Source: Rossellomorea aquimaris
GTDB taxonomy: Bacteria; Bacillota; Bacilli; Bacillales; Bacillaceae_B
Direction of reading: 5' to 3'
DNA: 64,000 nt
NCBI RefSeq assembly: GCF_020171925.1
Contig: NZ_JAIVAR010000001.1
Location: 682,001 to 746,000, forward strand
A program made the translations under genes and the position numbers. Every line of letters begins with the position of its first letter. The stretch's first letter is position 1. Shown here piece after piece: positions 24,713-33,422 of the stretch. A model generated the notes under the pieces. That model worked only from the letters and a program-made list of their open reading frames with translations, did not search any database and was not told the DNA's origin.

Positions 24713-25174
24713 TTATTTAAACAACAAATCAGAAGGAACCGGTCTTTCACCCATTTCCCTCGCCCAGACGGATAATTGGCCAATGTGGTGGACTTCGTGG
24801 GTAATGATGTGATGAAGTACTTTCCGATATGTGAATTCATACACAGTCCCTTTTCTTGTTTTGTAGTGAAACAGTTCATCTAACCGAGGATTTTCTAACG
24901 ATTCCAGGAATCCAATTGTATCGGCTTGGACTGTTTCAGAAAAATTCACGAGTTCAGACATCGTTTGGATCCCACCTACTTCTTTGATCCGCTCCGGTGT
25001 ACCATTCAGCTGCGAGATCCAAATTTGTTCACAATCGGCGACATGCACCAAATTCCTGAATATGCTTCCCATGCCGCCCGTCCTCTCACGGAACAATTCC
25101 TTATCGGGCACGTGAGAACACCAGTCAAACCACTCCCGCCGGACAGTCCAATTATATGTAAATAATTCTCTCAT
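24713..25174 (-). CDS. DinB / YfiT-like four-helix metalloprotein
   Basis: A 153-residue DinB-superfamily protein. Potential metal ligands are the His in LVHVADCEQIW (about residue 49) and the pair in VLHHIITHEVHHIGQL (about residues 120-132), the classical three-His site of the fold. DinB-like proteins include bacillithiol S-transferases and maleylpyruvate isomerase relatives, so thiol-linked detoxification is possible. The ATG has GAGGGGAC upstream and is 14 bases after the stop of the kinase at 25189, so the two probably share a transcript. Confidence 0.87.
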   Translation of the reverse strand: MRELFTYNWTVRREWFDWCSHVPDKELFRERTGGMGSIFRNLVHVADCEQIWISQLNGTPERIKEVGGIQTMSELVNFSETVQADTIGFLESLENPRLDELFHYKTRKGTVYEFTYRKVLHHIITHEVHHIGQLSVWAREMGERPVPSDLLFK

Positions 25175-25188
25175 ATGTCGTCCCCTCT

Positions 25189-26430
25189 CTATAAATGCTT
25201 CGGCAACTCGATCGTAAACATCGTGCCTTCATTCAATTGACTTTCCACCCTGATCTCACCTTTCATCCGTTTGATGATCTCAAAGCTAACCGTCAATCCG
25301 AGTCCAGTGCCTTTTTCTTTAGTGGAATAATACGGCCGGCCCAGCATTTTAAGCTGTTGGTCCGAAATACCGGGTCCATTATCCTTAATACGGACGATAA
25401 TGGAGCCATCCTTGTTCCCGGTCGCAGAAACGGTGATTTCCCCGTTTTCATTTATGGCTTCGATCGCATTTTTCACAATATTGATCAAGACCTGCTTGAT
25501 TTCAAAGCTCAGCCCCTTGATCTTCAAATCCTTCTGAACATCGGTCTGGATTTTGATGCTGTTCATGACCGCATATCCTGCCATCACATCGACAGACTCG
25601 TGAATGGTGTCGGTCAAACTGAACACTTCAAACTCCCCACTTTGCGGCTTCGCAAGCGAGAGGTATTGATTGATCACTTCCTGGGCACGATCGAGCTCTC
25701 CAATGGAAATCTGGATGAATGATTTCTGTTCTTTTGATAAGCTTTCCCCTTGCAGAAGCTGCATGAAGCCCCGGACTGTCGTCATCGGATTCCGGATTTC
25801 ATGCGCAACGGAAGCTGCCAGCTGACTTACGACATTGAATTTCTCCGCTTTGATCAGCTCTCTCTTCGTCCTGATCTGTTCTAATTGATTTTCAATCAGA
25901 TAGATGACGAGTAACAGGGTGACCCAAATTACCATGGTCGAACCAATCATGAAGGGGAGCTGAGCCACTTCATTTTTCCCGAGTAAAAAAATCCCCCTGG
26001 TCACAGGGATGAACAGGTAAAAAAGGGAAATCAATAGAAGTTTATTTCGCCATTTACATCGCCTATACAATTTGGCAACAGGGATCAACAATAAACAATA
26101 AATCGTGTAATTCACGATGAGATGAAGAAAGACATGGTCGGTGAACAGACCAATCAAGAGCATCGAGGCGAAAGTAGCAACCCCCACTCCCAATCCGCCG
26201 TAAAGAAAGGCGATGATGATGGGAATCACCTTGAAATCATACACATATCCGCTTGCGTATATTAACGGGAACATCATCGTAGATAGTAGAACGACAAGAT
26301 TCACCACATACAGATTCACGTTGAATGTTTTCGTATCGTACTCTGCTTCACGTGTAAACATTTGCGAAAGCAGAACGGTAAATAAAATAAATACTACATG
26401 CAGCACTAAATGATGGACGGTCTCTAACAT
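25189..26430 (-). CDS. Membrane sensor histidine kinase, KinB-like (second copy)
   Basis: A 413-residue kinase with six membrane helices in residues 7-180, H210 in AHEIRNPMTTVRGFMQL, an N box (NIVKNAIEAI), a G1 box (IKDNGPGIS) and a G2 box (GTGLGLT). It shares the topology and HisKA pattern of the 21290 kinase but is well diverged, so the pair is an old duplication. The same family includes sporulation kinase KinB. The ATG has AAAGGAG upstream. It is probably cotranscribed with the DinB gene. No response regulator lies in the window. Confidence 0.88.
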   Translation of the reverse strand: MLETVHHLVLHVVFILFTVLLSQMFTREAEYDTKTFNVNLYVVNLVVLLSTMMFPLIYASGYVYDFKVIPIIIAFLYGGLGVGVATFASMLLIGLFTDHVFLHLIVNYTIYCLLLIPVAKLYRRCKWRNKLLLISLFYLFIPVTRGIFLLGKNEVAQLPFMIGSTMVIWVTLLLVIYLIENQLEQIRTKRELIKAEKFNVVSQLAASVAHEIRNPMTTVRGFMQLLQGESLSKEQKSFIQISIGELDRAQEVINQYLSLAKPQSGEFEVFSLTDTIHESVDVMAGYAVMNSIKIQTDVQKDLKIKGLSFEIKQVLINIVKNAIEAINENGEITVSATGNKDGSIIVRIKDNGPGISDQQLKMLGRPYYSTKEKGTGLGLTVSFEIIKRMKGEIRVESQLNEGTMFTIELPKHL

Positions 26431-26545
26431 GGAAAATCTCCTTTAGGACAAATGCAGGATATTTTTATCATCACTGTAAAACTTCGACATTGTTAGCCAA
26501 TATCCTTTCAATTTTTGTCAAAATGCATGATAGGGTATAAAAAAA

Positions 26546-26577
26546 AGCTAACATGGCTCTCCACTCCATGTATAGCT
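26546..26577 (-). terminator. Terminator of the MBL-fold gene at 26598
   Basis: On the minus strand AGCTA.ACATGG pairs with CCATGT.TAGCT around a 9-base loop, and eight T residues follow. Confidence 0.9.
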
Positions 26578-26597
26578 CTCCAGACTTCCTTTCTCGA

Positions 26598-27500
26598 TCA
26601 ACGTTCAAATTCCCTGAGCACTTTTATGTTCTTTAAAAAGAATTCAGATGAAGTCCATGCCTTATAAGCATGGGGTATCACCAATTCATCCAGCTCCCGG
26701 TCTTGTTTGGCTATGACGAGAATTTCTTCAAAATATTGAATCAGTTTTGTCAGATCATCCTTTGTCCCTACCGAACCATGCCCCGGGATGACGGTATCAA
26801 TGTCGAGATTTTCAACCTGTATGAGTATAGCGTGCCAGTCATAAATGTTCGATTCCTCAAGAATGGTCGGATGGCAGTCGACGAATAGTAGATCCCCCAT
26901 GAATAGTACTCGCTCCTCCGGAATGTACATCATCGCATCACAAACAGAATGACCTCCCCCCAGTGTGAAGAGTCGTGCATGACAATTTGTGCCGTGGAAT
27001 TTTAGTTCGCCTTTAAATGTTTGATTAGGCAGCACAAGCTCCAATGTTGGTAATGACTTCTCAATCTCGCGCAAAAAGGTGATCTGGTTCGTATTCACCC
27101 CTTCTTGCTTTTTGCTTAATGATTCAATATAATCCGTTAAGCCTTGAAGGTCGTCTCTCTGCTTTTTTATTCTGGAAGGATGGTTCTCCTGCATCGTTGT
27201 AAAAGTGTTCTCACTTGAAATGATGGTACTGCCTTTAAACGTTTGGTTCCCCCTGATGTGATCCCCATGCCAATGACTGTTCACAACCCATTTCACCGGT
27301 AGGTTTGTCACGGCTTCGGCCACATGCTTCAAATCCTCCGAGGCCTGTTGGGTATTAAATGTATCAAACACGAGGACAGCGTTCCCCAGTTGAACAAAAC
27401 CGGCATTTGCGACTGAACCGCTCCCCTCTTTCGCAATCGCTGCATACACATTCTCGCTGATTTTCTCTAGGGTGAAATGGTTACTTGAAAAACTACTCAT
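26598..27500 (-). CDS. MBL-fold metallo-hydrolase with helical insert
   Basis: The 300-residue protein starts at the ATG at 27500 (GGGAG upstream). Metal ligands are in NSHWHGDHIRG (HxHxDH, about residues 72-83), the later His in GGGHSVCD, the Asp in FMGDLLF and the His in PGHGSVG. Between the first and second metal motifs sits a helical insert of about 80 residues. The substrate is unknown; quorum-signal, glyoxal-type or lactam substrates are all possible. A diverged paralogue of the same plan is at 44491. The gene is single, with its own terminator. Confidence 0.87.
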   Translation of the reverse strand: MSSFSSNHFTLEKISENVYAAIAKEGSGSVANAGFVQLGNAVLVFDTFNTQQASEDLKHVAEAVTNLPVKWVVNSHWHGDHIRGNQTFKGSTIISSENTFTTMQENHPSRIKKQRDDLQGLTDYIESLSKKQEGVNTNQITFLREIEKSLPTLELVLPNQTFKGELKFHGTNCHARLFTLGGGHSVCDAMMYIPEERVLFMGDLLFVDCHPTILEESNIYDWHAILIQVENLDIDTVIPGHGSVGTKDDLTKLIQYFEEILVIAKQDRELDELVIPHAYKAWTSSEFFLKNIKVLREFER

Positions 27501-27533
27501 CTCTTCATCACTCCCTATCAAATTCAACCCTAC

Positions 27534-27740
27534 TTATCTTCCAAAAAAACTTGGTACTTCTATACCTAAGTCAAACAATACACTCATGATAAAAAAGAAA
27601 AACAGTATCAACATCGAAACGCCTACCACCACTGTCCATGCACGAGGACTACGTTGTGCACGGTGTTTATACCTTCGGCTACGATAAAGTGCCTGCACTT
27701 TTCTCAGTTTTTGCTTTTTTTCTTGATGATCAGGGTTCAT
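27534..27740 (-). CDS. Small single-helix membrane protein with basic N-terminus
   Basis: A 68-residue protein. The ATG at 27740 has GGGAG eight bases upstream and is preferred over 27749. The first 35 residues are strongly basic (KLRKVQALYRSRRYKHR) and are followed by one hydrophobic helix of about 24 residues and a short tail. This is a type II small membrane protein with a potential nucleic-acid or lipid-binding basic arm. No family is recognised. Confidence 0.55.
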   Translation of the reverse strand: MNPDHQEKKQKLRKVQALYRSRRYKHRAQRSPRAWTVVVGVSMLILFFFFIMSVLFDLGIEVPSFFGR

Positions 27741-27755
27741 TGGTTTCACTCCCTT

Positions 27756-28148
27756 TTAGTTGGTGCCGGTAACCACGCTCTCAATCAACTCATCGATGGA
27801 CCCTATGCATTTCACGACTTCCGGTACATGGTAAAAGGTCGTTGTCGTTTCAAATTGATTTATTCTTTCATCTGGGGAGTGGAGATAAATGGTCTTCCCG
27901 AACCCAAGAGCAATGCCAAATTCAATATGGCTCCCCTTTCCTGCCGGAAGAAGCACGATGACGACATCCGCTTCCATGACAGCCTTACGCTCTTGCTGCC
28001 CGATCTTTTCCAACTCTTCCATCGTTGCAGCCCGTTCATTGATCGTCCAATCGTATGTATGAACGAAGCCCTTTTGCGTCAGCTGGTCCCTGACATAGCG
28101 GACAGCTTCTTTATTTGAAAAACTCGATGCGATGTAGAATGATTTCAT
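27756..28148 (-). CDS. Nucleoside 2-deoxyribosyltransferase-like protein
   Basis: A 130-residue protein from the ATG at 28148 (AAGGAG upstream); the frame opens earlier without a start signal. It has the small Rossmann-like pattern of the NDT/TIR-like superfamily: FYIASSFSNKEAVRYV at the start, YDWTINERA, then EADVVIVLLPAGKGSHIEFGIALGFGK. The last segment contains the conserved catalytic Glu. Family members transfer deoxyribose between bases or cleave nucleotides; many of these Bacillus proteins are untested. The role is uncertain. Confidence 0.72.
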   Translation of the reverse strand: MKSFYIASSFSNKEAVRYVRDQLTQKGFVHTYDWTINERAATMEELEKIGQQERKAVMEADVVIVLLPAGKGSHIEFGIALGFGKTIYLHSPDERINQFETTTTFYHVPEVVKCIGSIDELIESVVTGTN

Positions 28149-28207
28149 TGGTTCAGACTCCTTGGGGCGGTTTAGATGTGTGTAGTGCCCTTTTGAAAGG
28201 AACAAAG

Positions 28208-29032
28208 CTACAAAAATTTACGGTAGACATGAGTGTGATGCAATGGCTTAAAACCTACAGAAGTATACAGCTTTTCTGCATCTTCATTTCCCTCTACATA
28301 GCAAATTCGAATTTCTTTACACCCTTCTTTAAGCAATTTGTTCAGGGCGAATTGGAGAGCCTTACGCCCATAACCTTTTCCCTGGTGCGAAGGCGCAACC
28401 ATCAGGTTATCGACTTCCCCATCTCCTGTAGTGACAGATGCGATGATTTCCCCCTCATGAACAACCAAATAAACACGATCTTTATTATGTAATTTGTACT
28501 TTCGCACGATATGCTCCGTTGCCACATAAGGCTTAATATCATTTTTTACATGTAAGTCATAATAGCAATCCTGAACAACTGACAGGAACTTTTCAAAATA
28601 CTGTTCTTCAAATTTAATAAACTCTATATTCGGATCGGGAAACGGACCTCCTGTAAAGATTAATTCCGAAGAACCCCACCAACGTACGAATCCCATTTTT
28701 TCAGTAAAAATAATAGACTGTTCAGATTCAAGATATACGCTTACAAAGTCAGGATCGTCTCTTGTCAAAAGAGCTTCCATCTCATTATATAGAATTGTCC
28801 CAATCCCTTTTAACCGGTACTTGGGATCAACGACTACATTCAACTGAGCAATGCTCTCTTCGCCCTCGTCATCGATCGAATAGTAGGAAATCCCCTTGAT
28901 GCCTTCTTGGTCGTAGAATACGAAAAACTGTTTGGAGTTAATTATTGTGTCCAAGAGGTGATCACCTAACCCTGCATTAGATAAGAGTGCACGAACGTCG
29001 GTCATATCATCCTCTTTAAAGGAACGTATCAT
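28208..29032 (-). CDS. GNAT acetyltransferase with two GNAT domains
   Basis: The ATG at 29032 (AAAGGAG eight bases upstream) gives 274 residues. Two GNAT folds are in tandem. The first has LNVVDPKYRLKGIGTILYNEM at about residues 68-88. The second has DNLMVAPSHQGKGYGRKALQF at about 206-226 and ends EKLYTSVGFK. Both keep the acetyl-CoA loop, so both may be active. The acceptor is unknown. The protein is longer than its single-domain neighbours and probably monomeric. Confidence 0.85.
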   Translation of the reverse strand: MIRSFKEDDMTDVRALLSNAGLGDHLLDTIINSKQFFVFYDQEGIKGISYYSIDDEGEESIAQLNVVVDPKYRLKGIGTILYNEMEALLTRDDPDFVSVYLESEQSIIFTEKMGFVRWWGSSELIFTGGPFPDPNIEFIKFEEQYFEKFLSVVQDCYYDLHVKNDIKPYVATEHIVRKYKLHNKDRVYLVVHEGEIIASVTTGDGEVDNLMVAPSHQGKGYGRKALQFALNKLLKEGCKEIRICYVEGNEDAEKLYTSVGFKPLHHTHVYRKFL

Positions 29033-29085
29033 CAACTCATCTCCTTTTGAAACTAGATTTCGGATTGGCTAGTAGACTTTATTCT

Positions 29086-29628
29086 TTAAGACAAGTTGGT
29101 ATTTTTGCCCCTCCACTCACTTTCAAACACACTCATTTCCCACATACTCCAATACACGTCTCCCAGTTTCCTGGCGTCCTTCAGGTATCGCTCTTTGGTG
29201 AATCCTGCTTTCTCATAGCAGGCGATGGCTGATGCATTGAAATCGAACACCCCGAGGTTGACCCTGTATAAGTGAAGGTCTTCAAAAGCGATTTGAAGAA
29301 TTCCCTTGATTATTTTCCCTCCGATTCCCCGCCCTCTTGTATCCTTATCGCCGACCAGCACCTTGCCGATTCTCGCCGTCCGGTTTTTACGGTCAATCAT
29401 TCCCAGAGAGATGTGACCAATCGTGTTCCCGGTCTCTTCCTCTATCACTTTGTATACCAACCTCTCGGCCCCAGCATGGTTCGTCCCTTCAAGGTACTGA
29501 TGAAGCTGGCGTCTGTCCAATGGATATTCAAACCCTGGACCTCCCCACTGTAGTAAAAACGAAGCGGAATCAATCCAGTCGATCAGTTGCTTAAAATCTG
29601 AGCGTTCAAAGTATTCTAGTCTTATCAT
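29086..29628 (-). CDS. RimJ/RimL-like GNAT acetyltransferase
   Basis: A 180-residue protein from the ATG at 29628, with AGGAG eight bases upstream. The GTG at 29637 overlaps that site. It shows the RimJ/RimL-type pattern: IRLEYFERSDFKQLIDWID at the start, IGKVLVGDKDTRGRGIGGKI as the acetyl-CoA loop and NASAIACYEKAGF at the end. The family acetylates protein N-termini or small amines such as spermidine. Which of these it acts on is unknown. It lies 53 bases downstream of nothing obvious and upstream of the 28208 GNAT in the same direction. Confidence 0.85.
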   Translation of the reverse strand: MIRLEYFERSDFKQLIDWIDSASFLLQWGGPGFEYPLDRRQLHQYLEGTNHAGAERLVYKVIEEETGNTIGHISLGMIDRKNRTARIGKVLVGDKDTRGRGIGGKIIKGILQIAFEDLHLYRVNLGVFDFNASAIACYEKAGFTKERYLKDARKLGDVYWSMWEMSVFESEWRGKNTNLS

Positions 29629-29706
29629 CGGGATCACTCCTGTTGGTTGAGAGGACGTTCGGTTGTCCCTTTTTAATTCTATGGTTTTGAATAATGAAAG
29701 AATGAA

Positions 29707-31320
29707 TTATTGATCACTACCTCTTCGTATCTTCAGCATTTCCTTCCCCACACGTAGCCTCATTCCAATCCCTAAGTATAAGACAGCCCCCGTGAAGACG
29801 GATTGGATCGTTATCACTAGTGAACGTGAATACATGCTTAACGAATCCGGCAGCCAATTTCCGGATAGTGAACTCACAATCCATACAACAACAGTCATCA
29901 GCGCAGCCAATAAGACGATTTCACTCAGTGGTTTGAATAACTGTCTCAGTTTGTATTGGATGGCCTTTTTGATCACCATCACGTTAAATAAAATCGATAC
30001 CGTGAAGCCGGCATATGTAGCCAAAATCGGGCCGATTTCTTCAAAATAGGGTGCCAATCCCACATTCAAAACAATTTTCAAAAGAACGCCAAGAGTAAGA
30101 CCGACGATCAGTTTCCTTTGCCTATTGATCCCTTGGAGGATGGCAGCCGTAACGGTAAAAAGCGCAAAGACAACGGCGGCCAGTGAATACCATTGGAGGA
30201 TTTTGCCCCCTAATGCAGGACTATTTCCCAGTCCGAATACAACCGTGTAAACCTGTTTTCCCAGGACACACAAACCTAAAGCTGCCGGTAAGGTAAAGAA
30301 CATCAAAAGGATAATTGTCTGGGTGATCTTTGTATGGACATCCTTCATTCGGCCGCTTGTGTAGGCGGATGTGATACCCGGAATCAGGGACATCCCAAAG
30401 GCCGTAGCCAATGAGACGGGAACCATGACGAGAATTTGAGCAAGACCAATGACTGAATTGACATTTTCTGCATCGGCCAACCGATAACCGATCGATTGAA
30501 AGGTCCGATTGATCGTGAACGTATCGATATTCTGATAAATCGGGATGGCCAAGCCCGCCAGCACAAACGGAATGGCATACCCGATCAGCTCTTTGAACAT
30601 TGAGCGGACATGGAGATCTTCATTATTCGGGCTTCGATCCCTTTGCTGCCTGATTAAATTCCTCCGTTTATAAAAGACGATCAACAAAACAGCAAACCCA
30701 GCAATCCCACCCACAAATGCAGCAAACACCGCAAGCCCGACGGCATCTCTAAGCGTGCTGTGCAGTATGTGAATGGCGACATATACACCTACCAGGATGA
30801 AAAGAATCCTTACGACCTGCTCGACTACCGTGCTCATTGCGGATGGTCCCATCGATTGACTTCCCTGGAAGTATCCCCGAAAGATACTCATCGCCGGGAT
30901 GATCAACAAGGCAAAACTGACAAGCCGTATTACAAACTGTACATCCTCTCGTGAATTTCCTGTTGGATCATTCGGGTCAATAACGAACCCTGCCAGGAGT
31001 GGAGCAAATGAATACAATGCTAGGAATGAAAGGATGCCGCTTCCAATCATCAAATACATCCCATATCGTAATAGAGTCAACCCCAACCGATAGTTTCCTA
31101 GTTCATTATATTTCGACACGACCTTTGATACTGCAAGCGGAAGACCAATCGTGGAAATGCTCAACAAAATGGTATAAGGGCTGTAAGCATATTTATATAA
31201 GATGTACCCTTTTGTCCCGACCAGAGCAGTAAACGGTATGATATAGATGAAGCCTAGTACTTTCGAAATCAGGGTCGCTGCGGTTAGGAAGAACGTTCCC
31301 CTTATGAATGAATTGTTCAC
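29707..31320 (-). CDS. MurJ-like lipid-linked oligosaccharide flippase (YtgP/SpoVB group)
   Basis: A 537-residue polytopic protein with about 14 membrane helices throughout, starting at a GTG with CGAGGTG upstream. The opening FFLTAATLISKVLGFIYIIPF and the motifs FRGYFQGSQSMGPSA and GINRQRKLIVG are typical of the MOP-superfamily flippases of bacilli (YtgP/MurJ, SpoVB, YabM, YkvU). YtgP is the lipid II flippase, and SpoVB acts in cortex synthesis. Length and sequence fit YtgP best, but a paralogue role cannot be excluded. The gene stands alone. Confidence 0.87.
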   Translation of the reverse strand: MNNSFIRGTFFLTAATLISKVLGFIYIIPFTALVGTKGYILYKYAYSPYTILLSISTIGLPLAVSKVVSKYNELGNYRLGLTLLRYGMYLMIGSGILSFLALYSFAPLLAGFVIDPNDPTGNSREDVQFVIRLVSFALLIIPAMSIFRGYFQGSQSMGPSAMSTVVEQVVRILFILVGVYVAIHILHSTLRDAVGLAVFAAFVGGIAGFAVLLIVFYKRRNLIRQQRDRSPNNEDLHVRSMFKELIGYAIPFVLAGLAIPIYQNIDTFTINRTFQSIGYRLADAENVNSVIGLAQILVMVPVSLATAFGMSLIPGITSAYTSGRMKDVHTKITQTIILLMFFTLPAALGLCVLGKQVYTVVFGLGNSPALGGKILQWYSLAAVVFALFTVTAAILQGINRQRKLIVGLTLGVLLKIVLNVGLAPYFEEIGPILATYAGFTVSILFNVMVIKKAIQYKLRQLFKPLSEIVLLAALMTVVVWIVSSLSGNWLPDSLSMYSRSLVITIQSVFTGAVLYLGIGMRLRVGKEMLKIRRGSDQ

Positions 31321-31424
31321 TGGAGCACCTCGGTATCTTTATTAGCACCTTCATCTTAACATATATATCCAGAATTGGTGGAAAAGATTTCAAATGGGGG
31401 TTTGTATGATGTGTATGATAAAAA

Positions 31425-31456
31425 TAAAAAGCTTAGAGGGAGTTTTCTCTAAGCTT
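31425..31456. terminator. Bidirectional terminator downstream of the 2'-5' RNA ligase-like gene
   Basis: AAGCTTAGAG pairs with CTCTAAGCTT around a short loop. On the minus strand it is followed by TTTTTATTTTT. It ends the gene at 31522. Confidence 0.85.
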
Positions 31457-31521
31457 AATTAGTAAGTAGTTAACCTTATTCGGTAGAGTTTTTAATTTGT
31501 GATATCTATCATTCTATTTCG

Positions 31522-32064
31522 TCATTCCCCTAAGAAAATGTCCAAATACTTAATGTACCTCTGCTCTTCAATGTTCAATTCATACACTCTAATAAAATTC
31601 ACATCAAACTCCGGATATGGCGTTAATTCTACTTCAGCAGCCTTCTCCATTTCTCTCAGTTCAGATTTTGTCAGACCAGAAGAAATGCTCCCGCCATACG
31701 CTTCTTTACCGAGAGTCAAGTGAGGCACGAAAGCGTCAAGTTCAAAATACTGTTGTATGGAGTCTTCTGACGGTGCCACTGCTTGCACGATTTTCTGATG
31801 CAATTGATGAATATCAGCCGAATTGACGCTCAAATACAAGATGTTATCCCCGAAGTATTTCGGCTTATCCAGTGACAATCTGAATGGCTTGAAATCACTG
31901 CACACCTTTTTTATCTTGTCGAGCCACGCCAAATCCGATGCTAGTCCCCCTTGCGCTTTCAAGGTGATATGGGGTTCGACCCCTGATCGGGGGATCCATC
32001 TGCTTTGGAACTGCTCAATGTGGTCCAATTCTCTTTGTGGCGGTACGATTCCGATAAAGTACAT
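31522..32064 (-). CDS. 2'-5' RNA ligase family protein (2H phosphoesterase)
   Basis: A 180-residue protein with the two His-x-Thr motifs of the 2H phosphoesterase fold, PHITLK at about residues 31-36 and PHLTLG at about 113-118. They lie in duplicated halves as in LigT/ThpR. Such enzymes open cyclic 2',3'-phosphates or ligate RNA ends; the native substrate in bacilli is unknown. The ATG is preceded by GAGGAG. It is separated from the flippase gene by its terminator, so it is an independent unit. Confidence 0.87.
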   Translation of the reverse strand: MYFIGIVPPQRELDHIEQFQSRWIPRSGVEPHITLKAQGGLASDLAWLDKIKKVCSDFKPFRLSLDKPKYFGDNILYLSVNSADIHQLHQKIVQAVAPSEDSIQQYFELDAFVPHLTLGKEAYGGSISSGLTKSELREMEKAAEVELTPYPEFDVNFIRVYELNIEEQRYIKYLDIFLGE

Positions 32065-32100
32065 CTGTTTTCTCTCCTCTTTGACTTTGGGAACCTGTGA

Positions 32101-32447
32101 TTAGTCCGTTACCCCTTGTCCGATATAGTCATATGTAAACGGGTCTGCGTACACGATCATGTTGCCACTTCGCGTTGGGAAATCAACGGCATAAACTTCT
32201 TTACCGGCATAGGGGTGTGTCTTCCCTTCCAATGTAAAGGCAAGCATTCTTTTAAGAATACTTTATGTATGTTCGCACTTTCCCACGTTCCATGGATCCG
32301 CTCTTTGTCTGCTCCCGTTAATTGGTTCCACACTGACTCTTTCAAGTTATTACGTTTAACGCTTTTTTGAATGTTTGCTTCTTGCGGTTGGCTTGAGCAT
32401 GCAGTTAGATTAAGTAATAGCGCGGCCGCGATCAGCATTTTTTTCAT
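32101..32447 (-). pseudogene. Lipoprotein gene with a one-base frameshift
   Basis: The gene opens with GGAGGTGG and an ATG. It encodes a lipoprotein signal (LLLNLTACSS) and a soluble part up to HGTWESANIHKVFLK. There, at TTAAAAGAATG (about 32243), the frame breaks. The natural continuation, RMLAFTLEGKTHPYAG, KEVYAVDFPTRSGN and VYADPFTYDYIGQGV, is intact in the -1 frame to a TAA at 32101. A run of five A instead of four would restore a single 115-residue protein. The cause may be a mutation, a base-call error in an A run, or (less likely) slippage. The function is unknown. Confidence 0.83.
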
Positions 32448-32674
32448 GTATAACCACCTCCACTTTTACTGTATTAGTCGCTTTGGGGAGGATGAGGTTA
32501 CATCTATTTGTCTATTGTAACAAAAAATTCCATTCTATTGGTTTTTTGTTTGGAAATTGAATAGGGGATCCGATTTTTTAATGAAAATAGTAGACTTGGA
32601 GGTTCGAAGGGTTCGTAACGTGGTTTTTTCATGTTGAAATGAGTGTCTTATCACGTTTGGAGAGGACCGACAAT

Positions 32675-32790
32675 GAATTTATGCTCCAATTTAGAGGTTT
32701 ATGCTCCTAACTGAGAAAATATGCTCCAATTTTGAAATTTATGCTCCATTCTCAGGATTTATGCTCCAATTTCCCAATATATGCTCTTAT
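32675..32790. repeat. Array 3: six tandem units, exact 20-bp period, core TTTATGCTCCAATTT
   Basis: ATGCTC starts at 32681, 32701, 32721, 32741, 32761 and 32781, six copies exactly 20 bases apart. Most are preceded by TTT or TAT and followed by CAATTT. Between the cores the sequence drifts freely. It sits in the 418-base gap between the broken lipoprotein and the YbaN-like gene. It shares period, copy number and the TTTATGC word with array 1. Nothing else is seen in the gap except the terminator at 32827. Confidence 0.92.
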
Positions 32791-32826
32791 TAGAATCATT
32801 CTAATTTCACACACTTCTATCTTTAT

Positions 32827-32860
32827 AAAAAAACCCCCGCATGCCACTTTGCGGGGTTTT
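32827..32860 (-). terminator. Terminator of the YbaN-like gene
   Basis: CCCCGC and GCGGGG pair around a 10-base loop. On the minus strand seven T residues follow. Confidence 0.9.
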
Positions 32861-32865
32861 CAGTA

Positions 32866-33270
32866 TTACCCTTTCCCTTTCAATTCCGACTCAGAAGGAA
32901 GGGTCTCTATTTTTCTAATAAAGTAGTAATGTTTATAAAGTGCAAGTAAGATGAGGATAATTCGTACGAAAAGAATATCAACATAAAGCACGGATAACAG
33001 AATGAAGAAATCAGCTGTTACGTTGATCCTGATTTTCTCCTTTTTGGTCATGCCTTTCTTTTCAAGGAAAGTGACAACATATTTATTGTATATAGTCGTG
33101 TTCTTGAACCAGGCATCGATCCGCTTTGAGCTTTTAGCGAAGCAGTAGGCAGAGAGCAAATAGAATGGACCGCCCGGTAAGACAGGCAATACAGTCCCGG
33201 CTATTCCGAAGAGGAGCGCGATGAACCCGATGATCATGAATAGGATGCTTTTAAGTTTTTGAATCGTCAT
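32866..33270 (-). CDS. DUF454 / YbaN-like inner membrane protein
   Basis: A 134-residue protein with paired helices at about residues 8-45 and 85-115. It has the family signature GIAGTVLPVLPGGPFYLLSAYCFAKSS broken only by normal drift, followed by an amphipathic KRIDAWF segment. DUF454 proteins (E. coli YbaN) are widespread small inner-membrane proteins of unknown role. The ATG is preceded by GGGGAAATC. Its terminator is at 32827, and array 3 lies just beyond. Confidence 0.87.
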   Translation of the reverse strand: MTIQKLKSILFMIIGFIALLFGIAGTVLPVLPGGPFYLLSAYCFAKSSKRIDAWFKNTTIYNKYVVTFLEKKGMTKKEKIRINVTADFFILLSVLYVDILFVRIILILLALYKHYYFIRKIETLPSESELKGKG

Positions 33271-33422
33271 GGTTGATTTCCCCTATGTCACAATTTTGGC
33301 TGAAAATATTCCCCATTTACAGAAAGTGTTTGAATGGGAACTAAGAACATGCACGTACTTCCCCCATCATATCCCACATTCGGTATCCACGCTACTAGAG
33401 TCCCCTATTTCCCATGCATTGG

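Noticed and set aside
24652-24879. 75-codon ORF inside the DinB gene
   Set aside because: Out-of-frame shadow of the DinB gene; the ATG used lies within a conserved DinB segment.
32101-32447. Programmed -1 frameshift signal
   Set aside because: TTAAAAG is not a proper X-XXY-YYZ slippery site and no stimulatory stem-loop or upstream Shine-Dalgarno element is evident; a base deletion is simpler.
32675-32790. CRISPR array
   Set aside because: The conserved core is only 6-15 bases with 5-14 variable bases between; there are no 24-37 bp identical repeats, no spacer-length uniques and no cas genes. The same applies to the other five arrays.
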